From contig OW028574.1 of the NCBI GenBank assembly GCA_932294295.1, positions 31,318,145 through 31,382,144 of the forward strand: 64,000 nucleotides of DNA. The letters run 5' to 3'. The stretch comes from Alitta virens (taxonomy: Eukaryota; Annelida; Polychaeta; Phyllodocida; Nereididae). The position numbers were made by a program, and so were the translations under genes. The notes beneath the pieces are model-generated. The model worked only from the letters and a program-made list of their open reading frames with translations. It was not told the origin of the DNA and searched no databases. Positions 31,601 through 42,600 of the stretch are shown piece by piece (within the stretch, counting starts at the first letter, position 1; each line of letters opens with the position of its first letter).

Positions 31601-32515
31601 TTGGAAAATGTTTCGTTTCATATCGTAAAAACCACCCGGAAATTGATATTTCGTTGCTAATGAGCAAGTTTTGGAATGAGTTTTACATATGGAGAAAGTT
31701 TTGAAGTGTTTTCTGCAGTTTGTGCATTGGTATTTCTTGCAATAATGATTGATATCTGTGATATAGGATAAATGGCGTTCATATAGATTCAAATTCATAC
31801 TGTTGGCGTATCTACAAGTTGATTTAAATACGGGGTGTGCAGTTTTATCTTCGTGTAAAGAAAATATGTTGACATTTAACTGAAAATATTTCTCAAAATC
31901 TGGGATTAACTGCAGGTCAACTCCTCCTTCCAAATCTTGCTCGCAAGCATTTGTGATTCTTGGTAATATTCTTGAACTTTCTCTTCGAAACGTGTGGTAT
32001 TTTTGTATAGATCTCTGTGTTTGTGGAATGTTATACATCTAAACAGACAAAGGTTATCCTGAAATTTTTTTTTTTCTTAAAACTATGGGTGAGGGAGATA
32101 ATTGATCTACTATTTCTAATAAATTTGGGTAGTTCACCCGATCCTAATGGGAACCCTGTTAAAGTAATGTAGAATCTAACATTTGTTATAAGAACTAATT
32201 TCCACTTCGTGGTAGGTCTCTCTTTAGTAATGTGTGCTGTAACGTCTATCTCAGTCAGTTGATCTCTGAGCTTCTCTAAATCTGCTCTATTTGAAATGCT
32301 AATGGGTAGATCAATTAGGGGGTCATTAGAATAGGCTTTGAAATAACGGTATTTTCCAGTCTCGATATGTTGTAAAATGGATCCAAAAGATAGATTTAAC
32401 TTAAAGGATTGGCTTTGGTCATTGAATATTTCGTTAGCAAAACCCATAAGGTCTTCAATGCTGAAATCTTCAACTACTGGATAATTATAAAAGCTTTGCG
32501 GTTGCCCTTATTCAT
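28654..32515 (-). pseudogene. protein-primed family B DNA polymerase, several frameshifts and a stop
   Basis: This is the Polinton replicative polymerase, about 1,280 codons. Reading leftward from the ATG at 32515: N-terminal domain (32447-32090, LSFGSILQHIETGKYRY), a CxxC...HxxxC element (QCTNCRKHFKTF), exonuclease motifs DFEAYL and GFNSAKYDMNL, motif A GYDANALYLY, and motif B KLIGNSAY. An in-frame TGA (29464-29466) falls where the Gly of motif B is expected. Motif C MDTDSNYF is near 29180, followed by thumb-like sequence to 28654. Frames shift near 32500, ~32070 (A/T run), ~31940, ~30850 and ~30270. All motifs are otherwise preserved. The start overlaps the stop of the upstream zinc-finger ORF (ATGAATAA). 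Confidence 0.93.
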
Positions 32516-32909
32516 GGTTATCATAAATGAATGAGTGGTATCTATTGTAAAATTCTTGTAATTTCTTATCTTCTAAATTTACTATTTGAGCTCGGCCTCT
32601 ACCTCGTTGGGAATGAGAATCTCTTACATGAATATTTAATGAGTGTCTATCCTGAAATTCCTCTAAACATCGTCTACATCTAATTCTATGATTTTTTTTG
32701 TGATAACGTTTATGGACACTCAGGCTCTTTTCAGAATTAAAAAGTCTCCCACAAACTTCGTATAGCACATCACGTGACTGAATGGTTGACTGAATGGTTG
32801 ACTGAACAGGTGACTGAATGGTTGACTGAATGTTTGACTGAACACATGGCTGAGCAATTGCTGTTTGATTTGTTTGTATGATATTACAACTTTGTTTGCA
32901 TGGTTGCAC
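32508..32909 (-). CDS. small C2H2 zinc-finger protein
   Basis: The product is 133 residues. A Gln/Ser/Ile repeat region (IQSTIQSPVQSTIQS) is followed by one degenerate finger (EVCGRLFNSEKSLSVHKRYH, lacking the first Cys of the pair) and one good finger (CRRCLEEFQDRHSLNIHVRDSH). An RGRGR basic stretch follows. It lies directly upstream of the polymerase and overlaps its start, a usual place for such an ORF in this element family. It may bind the terminal repeats or regulate transcription; this is inference. Confidence 0.6.
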   Translation of the reverse strand: MQPCKQSCNIIQTNQTAIAQPCVQSNIQSTIQSPVQSTIQSTIQSRDVLYEVCGRLFNSEKSLSVHKRYHKKNHRIRCRRCLEEFQDRHSLNIHVRDSHSQRGRGRAQIVNLEDKKLQEFYNRYHSFIYDNHE

Positions 32910-33167
32910 AGTGTTGTCAGTGATGTGTGACTCGCTTAGCTTTCTTTTTCTAGATTTATTGCAGTGAAGGGAAAATTATTTCGCCATTTTGACATTTAAT
33001 TTCACATGGATGGGAATCGTGTGCTAGACTGTTTGTGTAAATTTTCCTACATTTTTGACACTCAAACACACCTTCACAAACATTTTGTGTGTTCAGTTAG
33101 TGAGGAATTTTTCAGAAAAGTTTTGGAGCACTTTGTACACAAAAACGTTTGCTGCAGGTGGAGGCAG

Positions 33168-34568
33168 CTACTGCTGCTGCTGATTCTTTGGAATTTGACA
33201 TTTTAGTTCATGTTTTTGCTTTGCATGGAAACTTTGCAACTGTTTGTTACAGTGTTGACATTTCAGCTTTTCAGAGCATTTATGATTACTGAATAAATAA
33301 ATTGAGGTGAATTGCTGTTTGCATTGAACGCATTCTTTGAAACCTGAACATTTCTTTTGATGCGCATTCCTGTTAGAATTTCTGGTAAAAGATTTACCAC
33401 AAACATTGCAGTTATGTGGCTGCTGCTGCAGCTGCTGCTGCAGCTGCTGCTGCAGCAGCTGAGCAGATGGAGGTAGCTGCTGCTGATTCTTTGGAATTTG
33501 ACATTTTAGTTTATGTTTTTGCTTTGCATGGAAACTTTGCAACTGTTTGTTACAGTGTTGACATTTCAGCTTTTCAGAGCATTTATGATTACCGAATGAA
33601 TAAATTGAGGTGAATTGCTGTTTGCATTGAACGCATTCTTTGAAACCTGAACATTTCTTTTGATGCGCATTCCTGTTAGAATTTCTGGTAAAAGATTTAC
33701 CACAAACATTGCAGTTATGTGGCTGCTGCTGCAGCTGCTGCTGCTGCAGCAGCTGAGCAGATGGAGGTAGCTGCTGCTGAGTCTTTGGAATTTGACATTT
33801 TAGTTCATGTTTTTGCTTGGCATGGAAACTTTGCAACTGTTTGTTACAGTGTTGACATTTCAGCTTTTCAGAGCATTTATGTTTACTGAATAAATAAATT
33901 GAGGTGAATTGCTGTTTGCATTGAACGCATTCTTTGAAACCTGAACATTTCTTTTGATGCGCATTCCTGTTAGAATTTCTGGTAAAAGATTTACCACAAA
34001 CATTGCAGTTATGTGGTAGTGGTTGTACTGGTTGTACTGGTTGTACTGGTTGTACTGGTTGTACTGGTTGTACTGGTTGATTGAATTCAGGAAAAGGACT
34101 ATGAGTGACTGTTTGAATTGAAATATTACCTTGGCAATTGCTTTGATGTAGTTCTTGAAAGACTCTATTGGTAAATTGTTTGAAGCATTTTTGACAGTAA
34201 AGATGGGTGTTTAACTGCTGAAGTCTGCTTTGAATTTGTGCATCTTCAGTCAGATTGTTTCTGTGCACACACTGTATTAAATCTTGTTCGTTTGTGAAAT
34301 TTTGAATCATATGTGTGAAATCGTCATATGCGGTTACGAGATAATTGCTATTGCTAGTGAATTGTGAAAGCCTATCTTTAACTTGAGGGTCTTGTGTTAG
34401 ATTGTTTCTATGAGCAAATAGCATTAAATCGTGTGAGTTTGTGAAATTTTGAAGCATTTGTTTAAAATCATTGTGTGCTGAATAATTTGTTGTTAGCTGA
34501 TTGTATCTATCTCTAACTTGAGAGACTTCGCTAAGACCATTGTTACTTTGAAAATAATCATTGATCAA
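33168..34568 (-). CDS. large C2H2 zinc-finger protein with triplicated module
   Basis: The product is 466 residues. The N-terminal ~150 contain repeated HRNNLT motifs and a first finger (YCQKCFKQF...LHQSNC), followed by a VQP tract. Three ~100-residue modules follow, each with fingers NVCGKSFTRNSNRNAHQKKC, ECVQCKQQFTSIY...HKC and KCQHCNKQLQSFHAKQKH plus a Gln-rich linker. The modules are nearly identical at DNA level (period 294-303 bp), so the triplication is recent. The frame ends at a TAG within the fourth Gln linker. A further Cys/His segment in frame downstream (CQKCRKIYTNSLAHDSH, to about 32953) suggests the protein was once longer. It is the gene nearest the right TIR and is conserved, in decayed form, in the nested element. 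Confidence 0.7.
   Translation of the reverse strand: MINDYFQSNNGLSEVSQVRDRYNQLTTNYSAHNDFKQMLQNFTNSHDLMLFAHRNNLTQDPQVKDRLSQFTSNSNYLVTAYDDFTHMIQNFTNEQDLIQCVHRNNLTEDAQIQSRLQQLNTHLYCQKCFKQFTNRVFQELHQSNCQGNISIQTVTHSPFPEFNQPVQPVQPVQPVQPVQPVQPLPHNCNVCGKSFTRNSNRNAHQKKCSGFKECVQCKQQFTSIYLFSKHKCSEKLKCQHCNKQLQSFHAKQKHELKCQIPKTQQQLPPSAQLLQQQQLQQQPHNCNVCGKSFTRNSNRNAHQKKCSGFKECVQCKQQFTSIYSFGNHKCSEKLKCQHCNKQLQSFHAKQKHKLKCQIPKNQQQLPPSAQLLQQQLQQQLQQQPHNCNVCGKSFTRNSNRNAHQKKCSGFKECVQCKQQFTSIYLFSNHKCSEKLKCQHCNKQLQSFHAKQKHELKCQIPKNQQQQ
33302..34016. repeat. three ~300-bp tandem coding modules
   Basis: The ATTGAGGTGAATTGCTGTTT block recurs at about 33301, 33604 and 33898. Length differences come from CTGCTGCAG-type trinucleotide tracts. 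Confidence 0.93.
34019..34080. repeat. 9-bp tandem repeat (VQP coding)
   Basis: Six copies of TGTACTGGT, encoding Val-Gln-Pro repeats on the minus strand. Confidence 0.93.
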
Positions 34569-34678
34569 ACCAATATCTCTGTTCTCTGCTATGTCTGCAG
34601 TGTAAGTATTGTACCATAGACTGCAACATGCTACAACATGCTACAGCAGGCTACACTGGCTCCCCCTATAGGGGGCCA

Positions 34679-35024
34679 GCTGGAGGGCTACACTGGCTCC
34701 CCCTATTTCCCATTACCTCATAGGCTATTTTTAGAAAATGATGCACCCTGTCTATTTTTAGATTAGGGGGGTTTCCTATGACAAGATGGAGTTGACAGGG
34801 TGTCCAATTAATTACCCCACCACAGGTGCTCTGCTCTATAGAAAATCAATGATGGGGTGAATGGCTTTGATCTAGGACAAAAGAAAATCAATGACCATTG
34901 ATGGCTTTTGATCCGGGACAAAAGAAAATCAATGAAGGGTGACCGAGCAGGCAAGCACCGAGCAGGCAAGCACCCTAACAGCTTCACTATTCCCGGGGCT
35001 CAGAGGGTATGGTACTATACTACT
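34679..35024 (-). repeat. outer Polinton right terminal inverted repeat
   Basis: Reverse complement of 8252-8598 with only a handful of differences, ending TACTATACTACT at 35024. Confidence 0.93.
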
Positions 35025-35030
35025 CTCATT
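35025..35030. repeat. Polinton target-site duplication, right copy
   Basis: CTCATT, identical to 8246-8251. Confidence 0.95.
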
Positions 35031-36077
35031 TTTTGGTCACGGCCCCCCAGAGCTCTGGGCTCGGCTTCAGCCTGGGCTAATGGGTAATCCATCCCTGTGT
35101 GAGTGGTTTATTTGGGGGTTGGTCATAACGGCCAATATACTAAGACGACCAATCACTAAAACGGCCAAATGAGAAAACGGCCACTTGCAAGGACGGCCAA
35201 TTGTATTTTGGGAAATAGATATTACAAACATACTTTACTGGGAAATGACATTTATTCATGTGGCCTATACAATAACCGAATTACTAGAGTGTGCTAGCGA
35301 TGGGATCATAATACTGGAAGATATATCAGGTACAATGTAACTAATTAGTGACACATTGTATCTTGACTTGACCTATCACTTGAATTTCTTCATAATTATT
35401 AATCATAATTAAAGGATATCAGTTCAGTCAAAAAATGAGAATTAGCAGAAAATCGCAGTTTTCTGCTAACTCTTTGAAATTATGTTTTTTGCAAAGCTTT
35501 AAAAGTCTATTTACTCCTTAATTACGCAAAGTATGTCGTTCTTAATTGCTTTTATTTATATATCTGGTGCTATCATCAAAAGAAAGGCAACATACAATTT
35601 ACATGGGCATTACAGAAATTAAAAATAATGCCAATTGTTAATATTCTAGAAATTTAAAAGCGCACAGCATATAAATAAAATATAAATAGGTCTTTGCCGC
35701 GTCTTGAGTCCATTTGCTAAAAATTTATTATATACTTCTCCACCAGGTGCGCTGCCAGCCAGACGTGCTAGATGCGCCATCTGGGAAAGCAGGTTGTCAC
35801 TGTAAACAAAAAATGGCGGCGGTTTAAAGTTTTGTGTATATTGATAGAGCTCCTTTGTGTCAGGTAACTAGCAAAAGTTTGGCTTTTTGAATCCGGCAAC
35901 ACTTCAATGGTCGTTGGGATTGTATGACCACTAAACGAAATACTTTTGTGTAATATGTTATGTACTGTAGCCCGAGCTCCTTGGTTGGTTGACACTTGTT
36001 TCAACCTGTCCTGACAACACGGTCAACAGAAGTTTTTCATAATATTGATTACAGAATAATTTAAATTTCAGTTCAAA
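35031..36077. other. intergenic and HYLS1 upstream region
   Basis: Around 35110-35205 an AACGGCCA motif recurs about five times at roughly 20-bp spacing. AAAATGGCGGC at about 35810 resembles a YY1-type site of TATA-less housekeeping promoters and may mark the HYLS1 promoter. No other gene seen. Confidence 0.45.
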
Positions 36078-38429
36078 ATGGACAGCTTTGAGTTTTCCGT
36101 AGACGAAATTAGGGAGCAGCTTGAGAGGCTGGGTCATCATAATGTTTCCCAGGAGAGGCTAATGCAGTTCAAGCAGGGTGATTGAATTATACTATTTCAG
36201 TATTTGTTCAATAAAATGTTTACTAAACTGACCATGACCTTTGCAATATTGTTTGTGTATTGTACCATTCAGACCTTGAAAAATTAGTTGTTCATGAAAG
36301 GACCAAGGACAGCAGTGACTCAATATCGCTAATAAATGGTAGCATCACAGGTAAACTTTTGTCATTTGTTTCATTCATACATGGCCCATTAAATATTTAA
36401 ATTATTTTTTCTTTATCATTTTTAATTGTCAGTTGCTTGTAGTACTGTCTTCACAGTAGTATAATTCTATTTTCTTTTTAATTCAGAATCGGAGGATGCT
36501 GAACAATTTCAACATCAGGTGCTGCCTGAAACTTCAGTGGTATGTTTTCAACCACATTTCTGACTTAATCTAAATACTTCTGAGCTTTTTATTTGCAAAA
36601 AAATTGTAACATGTTTCAGAATTTGAATACTTCTCATGCACCACACAGAAATGAATTTAGTGTATTCCAACCAAGTACTGGTACCATAACATCCAGGCCA
36701 GTAATTCAGAGAAACTACCCAGATAATATAATAAATGCTGACACAAGCATTGCAAGCTCAACATCCGAGAAACGGTTTATCAAGAGAAGAGTTGCCAGGT
36801 AAATGTTTGCATTTCCTTGTGGATATACAAGAAGATCTATCTGTAAAGTTCTGTTTCTACTATGCAGTGCTCTGTTCTGAAAAAAAAAGAATGAAATTAA
36901 CCAAAACTTGATGTATACATGATTCCTTTAGTCTTGTAATACATGCAAATAATCTGAATTAGTAATGTCTTTTAATATGTTTAAGTCTTTCATAGTTTTG
37001 GGCTTATGGCTGAAGTACTTCTTTCATCTTTGCAGAAAGGTTGATGGGCATTCTCTGATCTCCGATGAATTGACAGAAAGTGAAATAGGTTAGTGCTTTC
37101 TCAATTGCTGTCTTTAATAACTCTTTACCTAAAGTGGTTCAATGACAGTTCTAATGTCCAATTATATCTTGGAGGTTGGACCTTATTGAAGAGTGCATTG
37201 GTTTAGGAGAGGGGAAGCTATTAAATAATGAGTATTTTTGGAGCTCTGTAAAAGAGATGAAACCCCAATACTAAATACCTGTTAATCCCATTTCCTTATC
37301 AGGAGATACATCCTCTTTAGAAGAAAGACTAGGCCACCTTGATCTTGACAATGGGATTCACAGAACCAAATGGGGTGGTGCGAGGCCATTCTCAGGTCAC
37401 ATAAAATCCTGTTTATCCAGACGACCACAATCTGCTGAGGTATGTTTCACTGAAGATGAACATTATAAAAATTGTGACAACAACATGTTTGGATTCAAAT
37501 ATATGTTTATTTCTGTTACAGCCTGTCTTCCGATTACCTGATGATTATGATGGTCCCAAAGCTTGTAAGTGAATTTCACTTGATTTGAATATTTTGACCA
37601 CATAGAAATAATTGCTTTTCAGTGTAGAGTAAAAGTTTAAGTATTCTAATTCAGAACACTATACTGAGTAATATAACATCTGAGTGTCAATATGTTGCAG
37701 TGATTCGACCAATGACATCAAACCCACACATGCAGAATGTGCGTAAGTGTGACCCTGTCTCAAGATACCAACAGTACAGTCAGTGTTGGCACACACACCG
37801 AGCTCCAGGGGAGAAAAAACACAACAGTTTGCGATGGAATGTCAGAGAACAGATGCTTTACCATGATGAGGTCGTCCAGAGGGTAAGTGCACATTTGCTT
37901 CATTTGACTCAAGATTTGTGATCTTGACAAGAGTTTAATTTTCAGCTTTTTTTAAGGCTAAGGAACAGAAGTATTATGATAAGTTAATGTAACCTACAAG
38001 CATGTTTGACATCACATGGTGGTTGCCTAAAATAGCCACAATAAATGTGCCAAGTTGGGTAAATTGAACTAAAACCTATGTGGCTTTTTGTTATGAGTTC
38101 AACAATATTATCATTTAGAAATTGGTAAAAGACTAAAACTGTATGACAACTGGGGAACATTTTCAAACTCAAGTCTAGCTTTCCACTTAGTCTTCACTGC
38201 TGATGAACTTGAGATGTTTTCTCTTCATATAACCTTCAGCAGCAAATAAGCCCCAGTTATATTGCAACATACAAACTGAAATGCTGTTAAATTCTGTTTT
38301 CAGAAACCAAAAAAAGTGTATGTACCAAATAATTTTGTCATCCCCTCGGAGAAAAAGCGAAAAAATCTACGATGGGCTATTCGACAAGACATGGCGCAAG
38401 GCATTGTGCCACCATCTATGTTTGACTGA
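36078..38429 (+). CDS. HYLS1: hydrolethalus syndrome protein 1 homologue, nine coding exons
   Basis: Exons: 36078-36177, 36273-36350, 36487-36539, 36620-36798, 37036-37088, 37303-37439, 37522-37564, 37701-37882 and 38304-38429. All use GT-AG sites and join in frame to give 316 residues. HYLS1 is a centriole protein needed for cilia formation. The N-terminal helix (LERLGHHNVSQERL) matches the conserved HYLS1 N-terminus. FIKRRVARKVDG and the C-terminal HYLS box (CDPVSRYQQY, APGEKKHNSLRWNVREQML, VYVPNNFVIPSEKKRKNLRW) are unmistakable. The start is the first ATG, with an upstream TTTCAG that could be a splice acceptor for a 5' UTR exon. It is convergent with MRPL4. Confidence 0.95.
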
Positions 38430-39017
38430 CATCACACTGACATTTCATCTAATTCATTGGTTTTAATTGTTAATGTGTAATTGTTTGTGTGATAGAGTTG
38501 CTATTGCAAGTTATTATATCTATATATTGTTGCTCATTTTGGCAGTATATTTGGCATATGACCATGCTTTTTATTGATGTATATTTTATTTCTTTTAAAA
38601 AGAATTTAAAAACATGTATTGCATGCAAATTTTTATTTAATATCAGTGACATTAATAAATATTTTATCAAGAAAATGTGGAATATTTCTGATATATTGAT
38701 TGAAAAGTCACAAGATGAGGTAGTTTGTTCAACTTTTTAGTCTGTTCACATACAACAGACTCTTTGAATAACTGGCTCCCAGCAGACCCTTGCGTCCTAC
38801 ACCTGGGCGTGGCAATGTCTATACATGCTTACAAAGGTTTACTTCAAAAATGTAATGAAGATATTCTAATGCTATTGAAGTTAGATCCTCATGAAGCCAG
38901 ATACTCAAAGCATCAGATACCTTATTAGTTCTGACCACAATGCTGACAAGCAATCTGTTAGTTGTTTGCATAAATGCACTTCTTTTTTAATATGAGTATA
39001 TGTCAGCTATTCTGAAT
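38430..39017. other. HYLS1 3' region and intergenic DNA
   Basis: AATAAA at 38654-38659, about 225 bases after the stop, is a plausible HYLS1 polyadenylation signal. Nothing else recognised. Confidence 0.45.
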
Positions 39018-39209
39018 TTTGAGTCCATGGCCAGTCCTAGCACTTGCGGGGCCCTAATTTGCCTCCTATTATCCCTGATTTCAGAAAGCGCATACCTTTT
39101 TTTTTCTTTTGCTCTTCAGTTATTAGCTTGGCCTAATAATCCCGTTGTGCGGGGCCCAACACAGCCGCCTTGCTTGCGTTGCCTTAGGACCAGCCCTATT
39201 TGAGTCCAT
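39018..39209. mobile_element. short TIR element with 11-bp direct repeat
   Basis: TTTGAGTCCAT flanks both sides (39018-39028 and 39199-39209). The 170-bp insert begins GGCCAGTCCTAGC and ends with GCCTTAGGACCAGCCCTA, an imperfect inverted match. Long TSDs of 9-11 bp suggest a Mutator-like element, but the terminal match is too loose to be sure. Confidence 0.55.
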
Positions 39210-39632
39210 ATTTTGACTTATTTGGTGCCTCAGACGTATAGAGCATATTATACTTTAATGTACACCATCTTGTTAGTCTATGAAGAGCCACCTAAAATAT
39301 GCTGGCTCTTAATTGTCCAGCTAGTTTGTCAATATATCTTCTGAAAGTTAGTCACTACTCCAATTATGATATAGCCTTTGGAATGTTTCTGAATGAAAAT
39401 ATCCAAATACAGCTGAACCTCACCTAGGTGTTATTCAATGAACCTGATTTAATAAAGTTTCGAATTCTGCAAAACAGATTAAATTCAGATTTTAATGTTT
39501 CAATTACTGGTTGAGAGTTGCAGTGCGAAAATGTTACTTAGCCGCATTATATTCAGGCAAAGTAATACCTCCATTCATAGTGCTTGGAAAGTATAAGAAC
39601 TAATCAAACTTTTTACTAAAAGAACAAAAAAC

Positions 39633-39638
39633 TTTATT
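39633..39638 (-). terminator. MRPL4 polyadenylation signal
   Basis: AATAAA on the minus strand, 43 bases past the MRPL4 stop codon. Confidence 0.65.
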
Positions 39639-39680
39639 CAGAACAGCTCATACACATTTTCACTAAATAAGTGTAATATG

Positions 39681-42600
39681 CTATAAATGAGTTTGAAATA
39701 CAGATGGCTTATAATATGATGGCAGCCGAGGCTGCGTTAATGATGTTGCCCATTTAATATCAAATTTCTTATCAGTGTGATCAATTTTGTGCATTTGGTA
39801 AAGTAGCTTTTCCTCTATTCGCTCCACAGCATCCAATGTAAGAATGAGCGCTTGGTGCTTCAACATACTAAAAACATTGAGACCTGAAATGCAAACATAG
39901 TTAAAATTTAATAAAGGGAAAAAAAGTAAAAATTCATGAAGACAAAAATTTTGACTAATGCAGAGAAAGACAACACAAAGGATCAAAAACAACACAGAAG
40001 CCCTTGTTAAATCGTCTCAACAGCCACATGATAAAAGTGATTAACTTTAATATTGATAGGCCTACTTACCATAGAAAGGCATTACATTATATTCAGGAAT
40101 TCTATTTGTTGCTTCAGCCATATTGTTGGTAATGATGTCAGTGCTGCAACAAAAATTAATTAGATAATAATAAAAATGTTAATTTGTTCTAACTTTTACG
40201 AAGAATCCAAGAAGAAAGGGCATCATACTGTCAATGATAGCAACGCCCATTTCAGAGAGCTGTACTAGCGTACTTATTACAAATTAATGCATCAGTCACT
40301 ACAAGTACTTACTCATCAATAAATAGAGCAGATATTCCCCATCCTCTTGACTCAACCAATTCTCTGAGATACTACAAGATAAAAATAACAGATTTGTTAC
40401 AATCCAGATTTGTTAACTTCTTGTATAATGTCATAAACACAATTTTTCTGAGCACAATAACTGAAAGCTAAATACAAACCTGAGGATCATCATTTGGCAG
40501 ATCCAAAGAATCAACAATATGCAGATCATCCTGACAATAAAAAGAAGAAACACAAGCATGTGATAACTTGGGTAAAAGGGAAAGCATGAATTACAAAACT
40601 ATAATGCACCACTTCATTCTAAACCAGTTTCTATTGCATTCATTGCTTGCATATCTCATGTCTGGCAGGACACATTAAAGGGGAACTAACACCTTCAGCA
40701 CTTTACCTCTCAGATGTTAGCTTTGGTCCATTGGAACTCATCTACGCATTTCATAATGTGTATATATGCCCTGGTAAAGTAATATCCTGCATTTATTAGC
40801 TCCGTTTTGTGAACTACGGAGGCCGCCATTTTCGACTTTCCCGGTGTTTTGCACTCACCGGAAATACGTCACTGTTGTACCTTGGTCTCGGCCAAAAGCA
40901 GCCAAGCTTGTCCACAGCTCGCCATTGGTGAGAAATAACCAGTGGCAGTCAGAAGTACTGGCGTTAATTGCACTTCAGTTTTGCCTTTGTTAATTGCCTT
41001 TGTTAACTTAATTGCCATTGAACACTATTAGAATAGATCTATCTATCTATCCATGTATGAGAAGCAATGATTTAGATCAACTGGCCAGATATGCATGAGA
41101 ACTAAATGAATAGGTGCAAATGAGTCATTTTGAGTTTTTTTTTTATCAGAGTAGTGATTAAGTACAGATTTATATAACACAATGACATAAGTTGACAGCC
41201 TTTGCACTTGTGCATGAACAATTCTTAACTTCTTAAAATCACTTGTCCATATTTTTATTTAAAAAAAAGAAGCGCCAATTGCTTTAAAATAAGAAGGTGT
41301 TAAGCCATTTAAAAATAGTGTATTGGATACAGTTCTCCATCTTTTAATATATTTTTTAGAATTTTCATTATAAACAGACTGAAACAATCTAAATTAAATG
41401 TAGGAACAAATCCCCGAATCTGAGTTGCAATTATCTCCAGGGTATGCTATACTAGTTTATATTATCAGCTGCTAATTGTAATTCAGTTTTCCAATGTAAG
41501 TGTGATGCTCAACTGGCCCATAAGTACTGTAGACATGGATTTATTGATTTAGAGTACCACTTTTCCAAATGCAATTTATACCCATTACCGACATTTGGAC
41601 GTGCGTTTTTCTTCCCAGCAAAATAAGATATTTTAGGCTAATTTAATACTATCTTATAGTTTGAAAAATCAATACCTTAATTATGGTATCTATGATGATA
41701 GCTGTATTATATTAATTATAAGCAATACATTTATTTATTACCATATAGGATTAACGATTATATATATATACATTACAACAATTATGGTTGGTAATTAATC
41801 ATATTGAATTATCTTAAAACACCCATGCTTAGGGAAAAGTGGTATATAATCTTTAAAATACGGATGCAATATACAGGCTTTGGATAAAATGGAACAGAAA
41901 GTCGTTTGCCAAGGAAGCAAATATATAGGCCTATTTAATACTGTTAAAAGACAAATCGCTTAATTGCAATTATGTATTTCAAAGAAGTGCCATTTACACA
42001 TTTATAATGGTGTGCTTTCAATAACGAAACGGATTACAATCAGTCCAGCATTTTAGCCAAGCTGTTCAAACTCAGTTCTTATAGGACATAAGTGACGTCA
42101 CTAGCCATGGTGCCGTGTGCAATAATGGCGGCCCCCAGCGTTGTGGCGGATGGTGCAAACTTCACTTTTAATTGGCTCCAAATCATACTAAAATTGGACT
42201 TTTAGACACTTTTATTACGGCAATGTGTTTTTTGTCATCTAATTGAACTTTTAAAATTAACATGCAAACTTCCTTTAGTTCCCCTTTAAGCCAAAGCATC
42301 TTTTCAAGCCATTCTTACATCTAAATTGAATTTTCATTAGCAATCATGCTAAGAAAGCTTATGAGATGGCCAGACCGATTAGAACATCTCCAGTTTGAGT
42401 TTGTTCATAAACCTATTTCAGTGGAAACTTTAAAAAGCATTCTGCCTTACATAAATCTACCTACCTGTGCATACTTGACAGATAAAGCCACGCGCAGCCC
42501 AAGAACTCGACTCTGAACAGACAACATGTAAAATTTGCTGTCTGGACCTCGAGGGCCATGACTTTTGCCACCTGAAATGACAATGCAAAATTTTAGAATA

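Larger units (their letters stand above)
8252..35024. mobile_element. Polinton/Maverick giant DNA transposon (outer element)
   Basis: The element is 26,773 bp. It begins AGTAGTATAGTACC and ends with the reverse complement GGTACTATACTACT. It is flanked by the 6-bp direct repeat CTCATT (8246-8251 and 35025-35030), the TSD length typical of Polintons. It encodes the diagnostic Polinton set: protein-primed family B DNA polymerase, retroviral-type integrase with chromodomain, adenovirus-like cysteine protease, A32/FtsK-type packaging ATPase, double-jelly-roll major capsid and single-jelly-roll penton protein. It also carries accessory ORFs (PC4-like, CARD, RING-like, zinc fingers, membrane proteins). 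Several core genes have frameshifts or stops, and the ATPase is split by a nested element, so this copy cannot be autonomous now. Confidence 0.97.

Noticed and set aside
33416..33613. poly-alanine protein on the plus strand
   Set aside because: It is the reverse reading of CAG/CTG tracts encoding Gln linkers in the zinc-finger gene.
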